Positions 1-8,698 of a stretch of 64,000 bases of DNA are shown one piece after another (position 1 is the stretch's first letter; the number at the start of each line of letters is the position of its first letter). Origin of the DNA: Verrucomicrobiaceae bacterium. GTDB taxonomy: Bacteria; Verrucomicrobiota; Verrucomicrobiia; Verrucomicrobiales; Verrucomicrobiaceae. The position numbers and the translations under genes were made by a program. The stretch lies in the NCBI GenBank assembly GCA_027486585.1, contig JAIXOU010000079.1, positions 1 to 64,000 on the forward strand, in the 5' to 3' direction. Below the pieces are notes generated by a model, which was given only the letters and a program-made list of their open reading frames with translations, was not told where the DNA came from and did no database searches.

Positions 1-1
1 A

Positions 2-1060
2 GGTCTGGGCAAGACCGACTACAATTTCGAGTGGGACGCAAAGATCTACGACTCGCACGATTGGGCCACGAGGAAGCCTGATCAGCCTTTTTTTATGCAA
101 GTGCAGCTGGCTGGCGGCAAGCTGCGTGGAGGCACCGACGCCTCTGCCACGAAGCTGCTGGCTACCGCTGCTAAGGAGTTCGGTGCGGCCACCGATCCTG
201 AAAAGGTCACGCTGCCGCCCTACTACCCGCGTGATCCGGTGCTGTTGCGCGATTGGGCGGCGTTTCTCGACTCTGTGCGTCTCACGGATGCTCATGTCGG
301 CAAGGTCGTCGCTCGTTTGGAGAAGGAAGGGCTACTTGAAAACACCTTCATCATTTTCATGACCGATCACGGCATCAGTCACGCTCGAGGCAAACAGTTT
401 CTCTATAATGAAGGCACCCATATTCCTTTCGTCGTGCGCGGTCCAGGCATCGAGAAAGGAAAGGTGCGCACCGATTTGATCGAGCACATCGACATGTCCG
501 CCATCTCGCTCGCCGTAGCTGGGATCGAGATTCCGAAAATCATGCAGGCCCAGAATGTCTTCGCGGCAGATTACCAACCACGGACGCACATCTTCGCCGC
601 AAGGGACCGTTGCGATGAAACCGTTGAGCGTCTTCGCAGTGTCCGGACGGATCGATTTCTCTACATTCGGAACTTCTATCCTCAGCGTCCTCACCTTCAG
701 CCGAACGCCTATAAGGACGGTAAATCCATCGTGCAGAGCCTGCGGAATTTACATGAATTAGGCAAACTTGATGCGCTAAGCGAGGCCTTACTTTTTACTC
801 CCACACGTCCGCCTGAGGAGCTTTATGAATGGACTACCGACACATGGCAAGTGACCAACCTGGCCGCCAATCCTGCGCACAAAGCTACGCTGGAATCGCT
901 GCGGGTGCGTCTCGATCAATGGATGAAGGAAACCAACGATCACGGCCCTGAATCTGAGTCACGCTATGACAGCGACATGAAAGTGTATCTCGGCAAAGGC
1001 GATCCCGAAGTCGAAAAGAACATCGCCCTCATGAAGCAATGGGCAAAGGAAGGGAAGTAG
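2..1060 (+). CDS. Sulfatase, C-terminal part (5' end outside window)
   Basis: The frame is open from base 2, so the gene begins before the window; the first ATG at 95 is internal. It looks like the C-terminal half of a type I sulfatase (alkaline-phosphatase superfamily), which removes sulfate esters from carbohydrates, usually in the periplasm or outside the cell. The Asp-His pair of the TDHG motif (codons at 365 and 368) matches the metal ligands of the family, and it is followed by GKQFLYNEGTHIPFVVRGPG, the usual Lys-His stretch. The catalytic Cys/Ser (CxPSR) that becomes formylglycine would lie upstream and cannot be checked. The C-terminal 100 residues, with EELYEWTTDTWQVTNLA, are the normal small sulfatase domain (family reads EL YDL..DP.E..NLA). 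It is followed by a ThuA/haem protein on the same strand, as in many PVC polysaccharide clusters. Substrate cannot be told. Confidence 0.9.
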   Translation, partial: GLGKTDYNFEWDAKIYDSHDWATRKPDQPFFMQVQLAGGKLRGGTDASATKLLATAAKEFGAATDPEKVTLPPYYPRDPVLLRDWAAFLDSVRLTDAHVGKVVARLEKEGLLENTFIIFMTDHGISHARGKQFLYNEGTHIPFVVRGPGIEKGKVRTDLIEHIDMSAISLAVAGIEIPKIMQAQNVFAADYQPRTHIFAARDRCDETVERLRSVRTDRFLYIRNFYPQRPHLQPNAYKDGKSIVQSLRNLHELGKLDALSEALLFTPTRPPEELYEWTTDTWQVTNLAANPAHKATLESLRVRLDQWMKETNDHGPESESRYDSDMKVYLGKGDPEVEKNIALMKQWAKEGK

Positions 1061-1092
1061 TCTCACCGCATCGACCCAAGGTGAACGTTATG

Positions 1093-1146
1093 GGTGTCAG
1101 CTTGCAAAGGCTTTCGAGCCTTTGATTCAGCTGTATCCCTGACACC
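1093..1146. repeat. Nested inverted repeat, 54 bp
   Basis: Outer arms GGTGTCAG (1093-1100) and CTGACACC (1139-1146) are exact reverse complements. Inside them CAAAGGCT (1105-1112) and AGCCTTTG (1117-1124) form a second perfect 8-bp hairpin around a TTCG loop. It lies between the sulfatase stop and the next gene. No T-run follows, so it is not a classic intrinsic terminator. It could be a REP/MITE-like element, an mRNA-stabilising structure or a factor-dependent terminator. Confidence 0.6.
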
Positions 1147-1289
1147 TTTAGGCACGTGGTTCTCATCCAACTCCGGCATTCGTTCTCTCGGGTTGATCAA
1201 TTTTTATCCTTCATCACGGACTCACCATGAAAGGTAAGCGTATTATTGTGATAAAGACACGTCCAACGGTGCGATAACTGAGGCTTCTT

Positions 1290-4200
1290 ATGCGTTTTTT
1301 ATTCTGTTTCCTTTTTCTTGTCGCTTTTGAAACCACCTCTCTGGTTTTAGCCGCTGAAAAGCCCCTGAAGGCTCTCCTCATCGCAGGTGGCTGCTGCCAT
1401 GATTACGCGAAGCAGCACGAGGTCATCGCGAAGGGCATCCAAAGCCGCGCGAATGTGCAGGTGGATGTCATCTGGACCGACGACAAGTCCACCAATCCGC
1501 CGCTGCCGATCTATGACAAGGTGGATTGGGCCAAGGGCTACGACATCATCATCCACGACGAATGTGCAGCGAGCATGAACAACAAGGAGACGCTCACGCG
1601 CATCCTCGACGCTCACAAAACGATCCCCAGCCTTCAGCTTCACTGCGCCATGCACAGCTTCCGCACGGGCGAGGATCGCTGGTTCAAGCGTCTCGGCCTG
1701 CAATCAAACTCGCATGGCCCGCAGGAGCCGATCGCGATCACGTTTGTCGATAAAGAGCACCCGATCACCAAGACTCTCGGCGATTGGACCACGATCAAGG
1801 AGGAGCTCTACAACAATGCGAACCTCTTCGATGCGCATCCGCTCGCGATGGGTCGCCAGATGGTCAAAGGCAAGGCCGTGGATGCCATCGTGGCTTGGAC
1901 GAATGAGAAAGCTGGTGCCCGCAGCTTCAGCACGACCATCGGCCACAACACCGAGACCGTCGCCGATGCGCGTTACCTCGATTTGATCACCCGCGGCCTG
2001 CTCTGGGCCTGTGACAAGCTTACGCCGGATTTCCTCGTGCCGTTCACAGGACAGAACAAAGTCACCTTTGTCGCGGCAAAGCCTGTCGAGGCTCCGAAGC
2101 CGCCACTCGCGCCAAAAGACGCCACAGGCATCAAGACGACCGCGAGCAGCACTCAGCCGGGCAATGACACATGGAAAGCCGTCGATGGCGATGAAGGCAC
2201 GCGCTGGTGCGCTGCGGATGCGTCAAAGCCGCAATCGCTCACGCTGGAGTTGGAAAAGCCGCAGGACCTCACTGGGCTCGAAATCGTGTGGGAGCGAAAA
2301 GATAAGTCCTACCAGCACAAGATCGAGATCGACGGCAAAATGGTGGCAGACATCTCCATCTCCAAAAGCCACGTTTTGGAAGCCAAGCAGGTCAAAAAAC
2401 TCGTCATCACCTGCACAGGGAACGATCACGGCGGCTGGGCCAGCATCCGCGAGGTGCGGCTGAAAGGCCCGGGCATCAAAGCCATCGCTCCGAAGCTAAG
2501 CGCTGAGCAAAAGAAGGAGTATGACAAGGCGAACGATCCCCGCGCCAAGGAAGGCAACATCGTGCCGAAGATCGTCAAACTCACGCCTGAGGAGGAAGCC
2601 GCCATTTTGAAGGATGTAAAGGTCGCCGAGGGCTTTGAGGTCACGCTGTTCGCGAATAGCGCCGCAGCGAACTATCCTGTCTTTGTCGCCGCGGAGCCGG
2701 ATGGCACGCTTTACGTTTCGTCTGATGGAAATGGCTCGCTGGGCCGCAATCCGAAGCGCGGTCGCGTCATCCGCCTGCGCGATCTCAATGGCGATGGCCG
2801 TGCCGATGAGACGAAGGTCTTTTGCGAGATCGATGCGCCGCGCGGGCTCGTGTGGGATCACGACCGGCTTTATCTCGTGCATCCGCCGCACCTCAGCGAG
2901 TTCATTGATGCCGATCACGACGGCGTCGCGGAGAAGCAAAACATCCTCGTCAAAGACATTGCCTTTGGTTTCAAAGATCGCCCGGCGGATCACACCACGA
3001 ACGGCCTCAGTCTCGGCATCGACGGCTGGCTTTACATCGCGGGTGGTGATTTTGGCTTCATGAAGGCGACGGGCACTGATGGCAAAATGCTCCAGCATCG
3101 CGGTGGCGGCGTCATTCGCGTGCGTCCAGACGGTAGCGGGTTGGAAGTCTATTCTACCGGCACGCGCAACATCTTGGAAGTCGCGATCAGTCCGCTGATG
3201 GACATCTTCGCCCGCGACAACACGAACGACGGCGGTGGCTGGAACGTACGCTTTCACCATTTCACTGGCCTTGACGACCACGGCTACCCGCGCCTCTACA
3301 AAAATTTCACCGATGAGGCCATCCAGCCGTTAGCGGATTATGGCGGCGGCAGCGGCTGCGGCGCGGTTTACATTGATGAGCCCGGCTTCGGCACTTGGAA
3401 CAACGCTCCCTTCACCTGCGACTGGGGCAGCGGTGCTCTCTGGCATCATCAGGTGAAGCCCAAAGGCGCCACCTTTGAAGAAACCCGTAAGCCCGAGCCC
3501 TTCATCAAAATGACCCGCCCCACCGACGCCGATGTCGATGGCATGAGCCGCGTCTATTGTGCCAGTTGGAAAGGCGCGACGTTTGATTGGGCGGGCCCGG
3601 ATGTTGGTTACATCGTGCAAGTGAAGCCGAAGGGCTACAAAGCGGAGCCGTTTATGGATTTCGCGAAGGCGAAGGATGAGGAGTTGGTGAAGTTTCTCGA
3701 TCTTAGTAAGCCACAGAGCAATCGCCGCCGCATCGAAGCGCAGCGCGAGTTGCAACGTCGAGGCAATAAGCAGGCGGACAGCTATCAGGCTCAGTATGCT
3801 TCGCTGCGCACAGCGGATCGTAATCAGGTGGCTTCTCTCAAACAAACAGCCTCGGATGATGAAGTCATCGCGGCCATTGCCCATGCCGATCCTGTCATCT
3901 CGCACACAGCGATTCGCGCTGCTGCCTCTCGTCAGCTCTTCAAGCAAGCCTTTGCCGCTCTCGATGGCTCCAGCAGTGATCGCGCAGGCATCCTGCGTTC
4001 ACTCGCCATGATGCACGAGTCTAATGTCGTCACTGGTCTCATCGAGCGTCTCGCCAAAGCCACTGATCCCGCCTTGCGCCAAGGCATCCTCGGAGCACTC
4101 AGCCGCCTGCATTTCAAGGAAGGTGAATGGAAGGGCGATTCGTGGGGTACACGGCCGGACACACGGGGGCCGTATTACCAGCCTGAAGGTTGGAGTGAGA

Positions 4201-5456
4201 CCGACAAAATCTACGTCACCCTGCGCGATGCATTGGCCAAAGCGTCGCCGGAAGAAGCGACCTTCCTTGTGAGGGAGATGAGCCGGAACCGCATCCGCTC
4301 CGATGACTCACTCAAGCGCATCCTCGAACTTGCGAAGCAGGACCCGAAGGTCATCCCCGATGCCGTGGCGCAGATCGCCATGGCGGATGAGGTGCCTGCG
4401 GAGGCGGTTCCGCTGCTGGTCGGAGCTTTGCGTAGTAGCATAGGCTTTCAGCCTGTGCCGAACGGCTCCAAGGCAGCGGATGCTGAAGCACAGCCTAGAA
4501 AGGCTATGCTACTCTCGCAAGCCATCACCGCTTTGTCGAAAACCGATAGCGCTGACGGCGTCTCCGCCACGCTGGCCGCTTTGGAGCCGCTCAAGAAGCT
4601 TCCGGACTCCGGCAAAGACTACGATGCAGCCTTGGCCGCCTTCTTGAACGCGCCGAAGCTCGAAAACCACCATCAGCTTGTCGAGCAGATCGCCGAGAAG
4701 GGCGAGTGGCCGGTGTCGATGTATGCGAACGCCGCCTTGCTGAACCTCGCGAACCGCAAAACGGGCAGTCCGGAGTCCATCCAGCTCACGCAGAAGGCGC
4801 TGGACAAGGGCTGGGGCGATCCGAAACACCGCAAGCTCATCATCGACGCCATCAGCGCCTCCAAGCACATGCCCAGCGCCTCCAAGGTGCTCGCCGCGCT
4901 CGATGATCCTGATGCCGAGGTCAAAGGTGCCGCCGAACGCGCCGCAAAGTCCATGCGCCTTCAGAAGATCGAAGATAAAACACCCAAGATCATGACCTTG
5001 AAGCCCGAGGAGGCCCTCGCAGCCGTTTTGAAGACCCAAGGCAACGTGGCGCTCGGTGAGCAAATTTTCACCAAAGCCACCTGCGTGGCCTGCCACACCG
5101 TGAAGGAGACCGAAGCTCAAAAAGGCCCTTACCTCGGCAACATCGCCCAAACCTACAAGCGCCCCGATCTGGCCCAAAACATCCTCGATCCAAACAAAAC
5201 CATCGCCCAAGGCTTCGCCAGCGAGATGATCACGATGAAGGACGGCACTTCACAAATGGGCTTCATCACGCTGGAAGGATCCTCAGAGATCAAGTTGCGC
5301 AACATCGCCTCTCAGGAGTTCATCTTCAAAACCGCCGATATCAAAGAGCGTCAAAAGCTCCCGATGAGCATGATGCCGCCCGGTTTGATGATGAACTTCA
5401 CCGTGAAGGAGTTCGCTAGCTTGCTGGATTACCTGGAGTCGCTGGTGAAAAAGTGA
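1290..5456 (+). CDS. Secreted ThuA / dehydrogenase-propeller / HEAT / cytochrome c fusion protein
   Basis: The 1,388-residue product starts with a signal peptide (MRFLFCFLFLVAF, cleavage near residue 21). Order seen: a ThuA/glutamine-amidotransferase-like domain (about 27-245); a discoidin-like beta-sandwich (about 280-395, with DTWKAVDGDEGTRW); a PVC membrane-bound-dehydrogenase propeller resembling sorbosone/glucose dehydrogenases (about 440-790); a helical HEAT-like region (about 800-1230); and a C-terminal cytochrome c domain with one haem motif, CVACH, at residues 1265-1269 and the PVC-type LDPNKTI and MPPGL segments. Met in MMPPGLMM may be the distal haem ligand. This architecture is common in Verrucomicrobia and Planctomycetes and is thought to oxidise sugars in the periplasm, but the substrate is unknown. 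The upstream sulfatase fits glycan degradation. An inverted-repeat element is translated in frame within the HEAT part (see 4434-4513). No clear ribosome binding site is seen. Confidence 0.92.
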   Translation: MRFLFCFLFLVAFETTSLVLAAEKPLKALLIAGGCCHDYAKQHEVIAKGIQSRANVQVDVIWTDDKSTNPPLPIYDKVDWAKGYDIIIHDECAASMNNKETLTRILDAHKTIPSLQLHCAMHSFRTGEDRWFKRLGLQSNSHGPQEPIAITFVDKEHPITKTLGDWTTIKEELYNNANLFDAHPLAMGRQMVKGKAVDAIVAWTNEKAGARSFSTTIGHNTETVADARYLDLITRGLLWACDKLTPDFLVPFTGQNKVTFVAAKPVEAPKPPLAPKDATGIKTTASSTQPGNDTWKAVDGDEGTRWCAADASKPQSLTLELEKPQDLTGLEIVWERKDKSYQHKIEIDGKMVADISISKSHVLEAKQVKKLVITCTGNDHGGWASIREVRLKGPGIKAIAPKLSAEQKKEYDKANDPRAKEGNIVPKIVKLTPEEEAAILKDVKVAEGFEVTLFANSAAANYPVFVAAEPDGTLYVSSDGNGSLGRNPKRGRVIRLRDLNGDGRADETKVFCEIDAPRGLVWDHDRLYLVHPPHLSEFIDADHDGVAEKQNILVKDIAFGFKDRPADHTTNGLSLGIDGWLYIAGGDFGFMKATGTDGKMLQHRGGGVIRVRPDGSGLEVYSTGTRNILEVAISPLMDIFARDNTNDGGGWNVRFHHFTGLDDHGYPRLYKNFTDEAIQPLADYGGGSGCGAVYIDEPGFGTWNNAPFTCDWGSGALWHHQVKPKGATFEETRKPEPFIKMTRPTDADVDGMSRVYCASWKGATFDWAGPDVGYIVQVKPKGYKAEPFMDFAKAKDEELVKFLDLSKPQSNRRRIEAQRELQRRGNKQADSYQAQYASLRTADRNQVASLKQTASDDEVIAAIAHADPVISHTAIRAAASRQLFKQAFAALDGSSSDRAGILRSLAMMHESNVVTGLIERLAKATDPALRQGILGALSRLHFKEGEWKGDSWGTRPDTRGPYYQPEGWSETDKIYVTLRDALAKASPEEATFLVREMSRNRIRSDDSLKRILELAKQDPKVIPDAVAQIAMADEVPAEAVPLLVGALRSSIGFQPVPNGSKAADAEAQPRKAMLLSQAITALSKTDSADGVSATLAALEPLKKLPDSGKDYDAALAAFLNAPKLENHHQLVEQIAEKGEWPVSMYANAALLNLANRKTGSPESIQLTQKALDKGWGDPKHRKLIIDAISASKHMPSASKVLAALDDPDAEVKGAAERAAKSMRLQKIEDKTPKIMTLKPEEALAAVLKTQGNVALGEQIFTKATCVACHTVKETEAQKGPYLGNIAQTYKRPDLAQNILDPNKTIAQGFASEMITMKDGTSQMGFITLEGSSEIKLRNIASQEFIFKTADIKERQKLPMSMMPPGLMMNFTVKEFASLLDYLESLVKK
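4434..4513. repeat. Intragenic inverted-repeat (REP/MITE-like) element
   Basis: The arms at 4434-4458 and 4488-4513 are near-perfect reverse complements: both begin AGTAGCATAG when read inward, share CTTTC, and end in CTGTGC or GCTGTGC. They are separated by 29 bp. The element is read through in frame and encodes SIGFQPVPNGSKAADAEAQP plus RKAMLL within the HEAT region. From memory, translated GFQPV-type palindromic repeats are scattered through PVC genomes, so this looks like one insertion of such a family. Confidence 0.7.
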
Positions 5457-5462
5457 TCGCTA

Positions 5463-6863
5463 TCACAGCTCCACCGTCTGCATCAGTCGGGCGACTTCGA
5501 TGTGGCCGGTGGGGTGTTTTTCTGCGAGGGCATCTCGCAGTTTATCGGAACGCTCTGGCTCGCCATGAACAAGAAAGACGCGTTTCTTTTCGCCGCCTAC
5601 CCGGCTGAACCACTCGAGCAGTTCATTATGATCGGCATGACCCGAGAAGGAGTCGAGTGTCTCGATCTCAGCTTTGACCTCGAATTCATCACCAAGAATG
5701 TTTACATGGGTGAAGCCGTTGCGCAGCTTCCAGCCGAGGGTGTTTTCGGCGCAGTAACCGACAAACAGCAGGATGTTGTTTGAGTTGCCAACGTTGTTGC
5801 GCAGATGATGCAGGATCCGGCCGCTTTCAGCCATGCCTGAGGCGGAGATAATGATGGCGGGGCCTTTGACAAAATTGAGGCCCTTGGATTCATCTACGGT
5901 GCGGACGAGTTTTAGGCCATCAAAGCCAAAGGGATCATCCCGCATGAAGAGGGCCTCAGCTGCCGCAGGGCGAAGGTCATCGACATGCAGGCGGAAGATT
6001 TCGGTGGCCTTGACGGCTAGTGGACTGTCCACAAAGGTGGCTACGGAGGAGAAGCGATTTTCGTGATGGAGTTTATCCAGCGTGAAGAGCAATTGCTGGG
6101 TGCGTTCGACAGCAAAGGCTGGGATGATCAGGTGCGCGCGGCGCTGCTGGATCTCGCGGATGATTTTGACAAGGTGATCGGTGCTGTCGGTGGCTAGCTC
6201 ATGCTTTCTGCCCCCATAGGTGCTCTCCATGATTACGTAGTCCACTTTGTCACAAGGCGCAGGATCATTAAGGATGTCATTGCCGGGACGGCCAATATCG
6301 CCGCTGAAGAGAAGGCGGCTTTGTTTCTGTGTGGCGTGGTCGTCAATGTCTAAAATGACCTGCGCTGAGCCAAGCACATGTCCTGCATCGATGAAGGTGA
6401 GGCGCACGCCTGGAGCAATGAACATGGGCCGCTGATAGCCGAGGGTGACGAATTGTTTGAGGCAGTTTTCAGCATCAACGCGTCGATAATTCGGTGTGAG
6501 TTCAGGCAGGTCATCACGCTTCCGGTGGCGGTTTAGCCAAGCAATGTCGCTCTCATGAATGTGGGCGGCATCTGGCAGCATGATGCTGCAGAGGTCACGC
6601 GTGGCTGGCGTGGCGTAGATGTTTCCATCAAAGCCGCGCTTGCAGAGATGAGGTAAATTGCCTGTGTGATCGATGTGCGCGTGGGAGAGGACGACGCAGT
6701 CGATCTTTTCAGGATCAAAAGGGAAGTCGCTATTGCGCTCCATCGCCTCCGCACGGCGGCCCTGATAGAGTCCACAATCCAGGAGGATGCGTGTTTCATT
6801 GACCTCGATGAGATGCTTTGATCCCGTGGTGGTTCCTGCGGCTCCGCAAAAAGTGATTTTCAT
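5463..6863 (-). CDS. Beta-CASP metallo-beta-lactamase-fold hydrolase (putative ribonuclease)
   Basis: The 466-residue product is a metallo-beta-lactamase fold enzyme of the beta-CASP branch (CPSF73/RNase J-like RNA processing family, including bacterial YsiE/TTHA0252-type enzymes). The zinc-binding HAHIDH motif is at residues 61-66 in VVLSHAHIDHTG. Further ligand motifs are GHVLGSAQ, the LLFSGDIG aspartate, and C-terminal SGHADH and VHGEPE, which match beta-CASP motifs. I chose the ATG at 6863 (MKITFCGAAG) because the fold starts there; the frame extends 13 codons further upstream without homology-like content. It is expected to be cytoplasmic and to cleave RNA endo- or exonucleolytically. 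It converges on the preceding haem protein with only 6 bp between stop codons, leaving no room for a terminator, and is divergent from the nitroreductase at 6962. Confidence 0.92.
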   Translation of the reverse strand: MKITFCGAAGTTTGSKHLIEVNETRILLDCGLYQGRRAEAMERNSDFPFDPEKIDCVVLSHAHIDHTGNLPHLCKRGFDGNIYATPATRDLCSIMLPDAAHIHESDIAWLNRHRKRDDLPELTPNYRRVDAENCLKQFVTLGYQRPMFIAPGVRLTFIDAGHVLGSAQVILDIDDHATQKQSRLLFSGDIGRPGNDILNDPAPCDKVDYVIMESTYGGRKHELATDSTDHLVKIIREIQQRRAHLIIPAFAVERTQQLLFTLDKLHHENRFSSVATFVDSPLAVKATEIFRLHVDDLRPAAAEALFMRDDPFGFDGLKLVRTVDESKGLNFVKGPAIIISASGMAESGRILHHLRNNVGNSNNILLFVGYCAENTLGWKLRNGFTHVNILGDEFEVKAEIETLDSFSGHADHNELLEWFSRVGGEKKRVFLVHGEPERSDKLRDALAEKHPTGHIEVARLMQTVEL

Positions 6864-6961
6864 GGTTAATCGCATTTCAGCGGACAGCGAGTGTCTTGGC
6901 AAGAGTCAAAGCTGTCGGTTGACGAAAGAGCACACTGCGCCATGAACTGTGGCTCGCTTTT

Positions 6962-7588
6962 ATGAACGATCTCCTCACTGCCCTGAACTGGCGCTATGCG
7001 ACCAAAGTCTTTGATTCTTCCAAAAAAATCCCGGCGGAAACCTGGTCGCAATTGGAGGAGTCCCTGGTGCTCACGCCGTCCAGCTATGGCTTGCAGCCTT
7101 GGAAGTTTTTGATTGTTCAGGATGAGGCTTTGCGTGAGCAACTAGTGCCTCATGCTTGGAGTCAGCGCCAGATCGCGGACTGCTCCCATTTGGTCATCAT
7201 GCTGGTCAAAAAGGCTTTGAGTGAAGCAGATGTGGACGCTTTTCTTTCCCGCATGGTGGAGGTGCGCGGCGGCACAGCGGATGCTTTGGCGGCTTATCGT
7301 GGCATGGTCATGGGCGCGCAATCCAAAGGCTACATGTCCACTGATTGGGCGAAAAAGCAGGCTTACATCGCGCTGGGTCAGTTCATGCTCGCCACGGCTC
7401 TGCTTGGGGTCGATACCTGCCCGATGGAGGGTTTTATTCCGGCCAAGTTTGATGAGGTCCTAGGTCTGACGGACAGTGAGTTCACCTGTGCCGTGCTTTG
7501 TCCAGCGGGCTATCGCAGTGCCGATGATCGTTACGCAGACCTTCCGAAGGTGCGCTTTGAAAATAAGGTCGTTGTCGAATATCGCTAA
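6962..7588 (+). CDS. Nitroreductase family FMN-dependent NAD(P)H oxidoreductase
   Basis: The 208-residue product has the length and pattern of NfsB-type nitroreductases: an N-terminal RYATKVFDSSKKIP segment (the R-R/K-FMN phosphate region), then LTPSSYGLQPWKFLIV, which corresponds to the family's S-S-x-N/G-x-Q-PW FMN-binding stretch, and a later GVDTCPMEGF segment typical of the NfsB/YfkO group. Such enzymes are homodimeric flavoproteins that reduce nitroaromatics, quinones or related electrophiles with NAD(P)H. The physiological substrate is not visible. The gene is divergent from the beta-CASP gene across 98 bp, and the YhcH-type gene follows 5 bp after its stop, so the two are probably co-transcribed. 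Confidence 0.9.
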   Translation: MNDLLTALNWRYATKVFDSSKKIPAETWSQLEESLVLTPSSYGLQPWKFLIVQDEALREQLVPHAWSQRQIADCSHLVIMLVKKALSEADVDAFLSRMVEVRGGTADALAAYRGMVMGAQSKGYMSTDWAKKQAYIALGQFMLATALLGVDTCPMEGFIPAKFDEVLGLTDSEFTCAVLCPAGYRSADDRYADLPKVRFENKVVVEYR

Positions 7589-7593
7589 TCCTT

Positions 7594-8052
7594 ATGATTC
7601 AGGATACACTGGAAAACTCTGCCCGTTATGAAGGGCTCAATTCGCGCTTTGCTAAGGCCTTTGAATTTCTGCGTAGCGTTGATGGCACGCAGGCTCTTGG
7701 GCGGCATGTGATCGAGGAGGATAAGCTGATCGCCATCGTGGAGAGCTACACGACCAAGCCGCTGGAAAGCGCGCTGTTTGAAGCGCATCAGAAGTTCATC
7801 GACATTCAGTTTCTCTTTCGAGGACGCGAGACCATCCTGTGGGCTCCGCTGCCAAACATGCAGGAGGTCACGCGGCCCTATGAGGAAGAGAAAGACATCG
7901 GCAAATGGAAGCTCGTGGCAGATACGACGGCCCTTCATCTCAGCTCAGGCCATTTTGCGATCCTCTTTCCCCAGGATGCCCATGCACCTTGCGTGCAGTG
8001 GGATCAGCCAGAGCAAGTGTATAAGGTCGTGATGAAGGTGGCGGTGGAGTAG
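7594..8052 (+). CDS. YhcH/YjgK/YiaL (EbgC-like) family protein
   Basis: The 152-residue product matches the DUF386 family, which includes E. coli YhcH, YiaL and EbgC. These are small cupin-like beta-barrels, often near sialic acid or sugar catabolism genes. Visible family features are HQKFIDIQFLFRGRETILWAP, the central strand pair with conserved His and Glu, and HFAILFPQDAHAPCVQ, where the P-x-D-x-H-x-P metal-site segment is intact. Family members are suspected sugar isomerases/anomerases acting in the cytoplasm, but the reaction is unproven for most. The gene sits 5 bp behind the nitroreductase and converges on the adenosyltransferase gene with a 2-bp gap. No sugar operon is present around it. 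Confidence 0.88.
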   Translation: MIQDTLENSARYEGLNSRFAKAFEFLRSVDGTQALGRHVIEEDKLIAIVESYTTKPLESALFEAHQKFIDIQFLFRGRETILWAPLPNMQEVTRPYEEEKDIGKWKLVADTTALHLSSGHFAILFPQDAHAPCVQWDQPEQVYKVVMKVAVE

Positions 8053-8054
8053 GC

Positions 8055-8588
8055 TTACCGTTCTTCCCAGCGCGCCAGAAGCCAGAGGACGTCGGAGAGG
8101 CGATTCAGGAATCGACCGACGTCTTTGTTCGGCACTTCTTGGTCACTGCCGACGAGGTCCACGACGTGTCTTTCGGCGCGGCGGCAGGCAACGCGCGCGA
8201 GGTCAGCGTAGGCTCCGGTCATGACGCCAGCTTCACCGGGTAGTGCCCAGCCTTTGAATTCTAAGGCTCCACCAGCTTCTAACTTAGCGACCCATTCGTC
8301 GAGATAAGTCAGTTTTTCAGAATCGAATGGCTTGTGAGTGGCGGCGTATTTTTCCTCCAATCCTGGCGGTGTGGCCAGCTCTCCCATGAGGGCGATGAGC
8401 CAGGGCTGCACCGTGGTGATCACTTCACGTGTTTCCGGTTTCAGAGCCGCAATACGGATGGGGCCGAGGGCTGCATTGAGTTCATCCACGGCGCCGAGCG
8501 CGTGAACACGAGGATGGGATTTGGATAAACGGCAGCCGAAGAGGAGATCGGTCTCCCCTTCGTCCCCGCGACGGGTGGCGATGGACAT
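8055..8588 (-). CDS. Cob(I)alamin adenosyltransferase, PduO type
   Basis: The 177-residue product transfers adenosyl from ATP to cob(I)alamin, making coenzyme B12 in the cytoplasm. The N-terminal MSIATRRGDEGETDLLFG is the PduO-family ATP-binding motif (family form T-x-x-GD-x-G-x-T-x-L), and SKSHPRVHALGAVDELNAALG is the second conserved block. The C-terminal VACRRAERHVVDL and FLNRLSDVLWLLAR blocks are also standard. I chose the ATG at 8588 because it begins the conserved motif; a GTG two codons earlier is possible. The normal Gly after the second Gly pair is partly changed (RRGDEGE against TGDDGT), but the key Asp, Gly and Thr remain. No other cobalamin genes are seen, so it probably supports salvage. 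Confidence 0.92.
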   Translation of the reverse strand: MSIATRRGDEGETDLLFGCRLSKSHPRVHALGAVDELNAALGPIRIAALKPETREVITTVQPWLIALMGELATPPGLEEKYAATHKPFDSEKLTYLDEWVAKLEAGGALEFKGWALPGEAGVMTGAYADLARVACRRAERHVVDLVGSDQEVPNKDVGRFLNRLSDVLWLLARWEER

Positions 8589-8698
8589 GAGCACATCTTA
8601 CGCGGCTCTTGATAATCAGGCGGATAAATCTTCGCAACTTTTGCTTTTCATCTGTTTACTTGGTCCATAACATGCGCTGTCTATTGACCATCAACGCT

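Noticed and set aside
2496-3281. 261-codon minus-strand frame within the haem protein gene
   Set aside because: It lies opposite the propeller domain of the ThuA/haem fusion, which has strong family motifs. The antisense frame is a product of codon bias.
8609-8698. N-terminal 30 codons of the CsgG/LpoB-like gene
   Set aside because: The segment does not look like coding sequence and would hide the clear signal peptide that begins at 8699.
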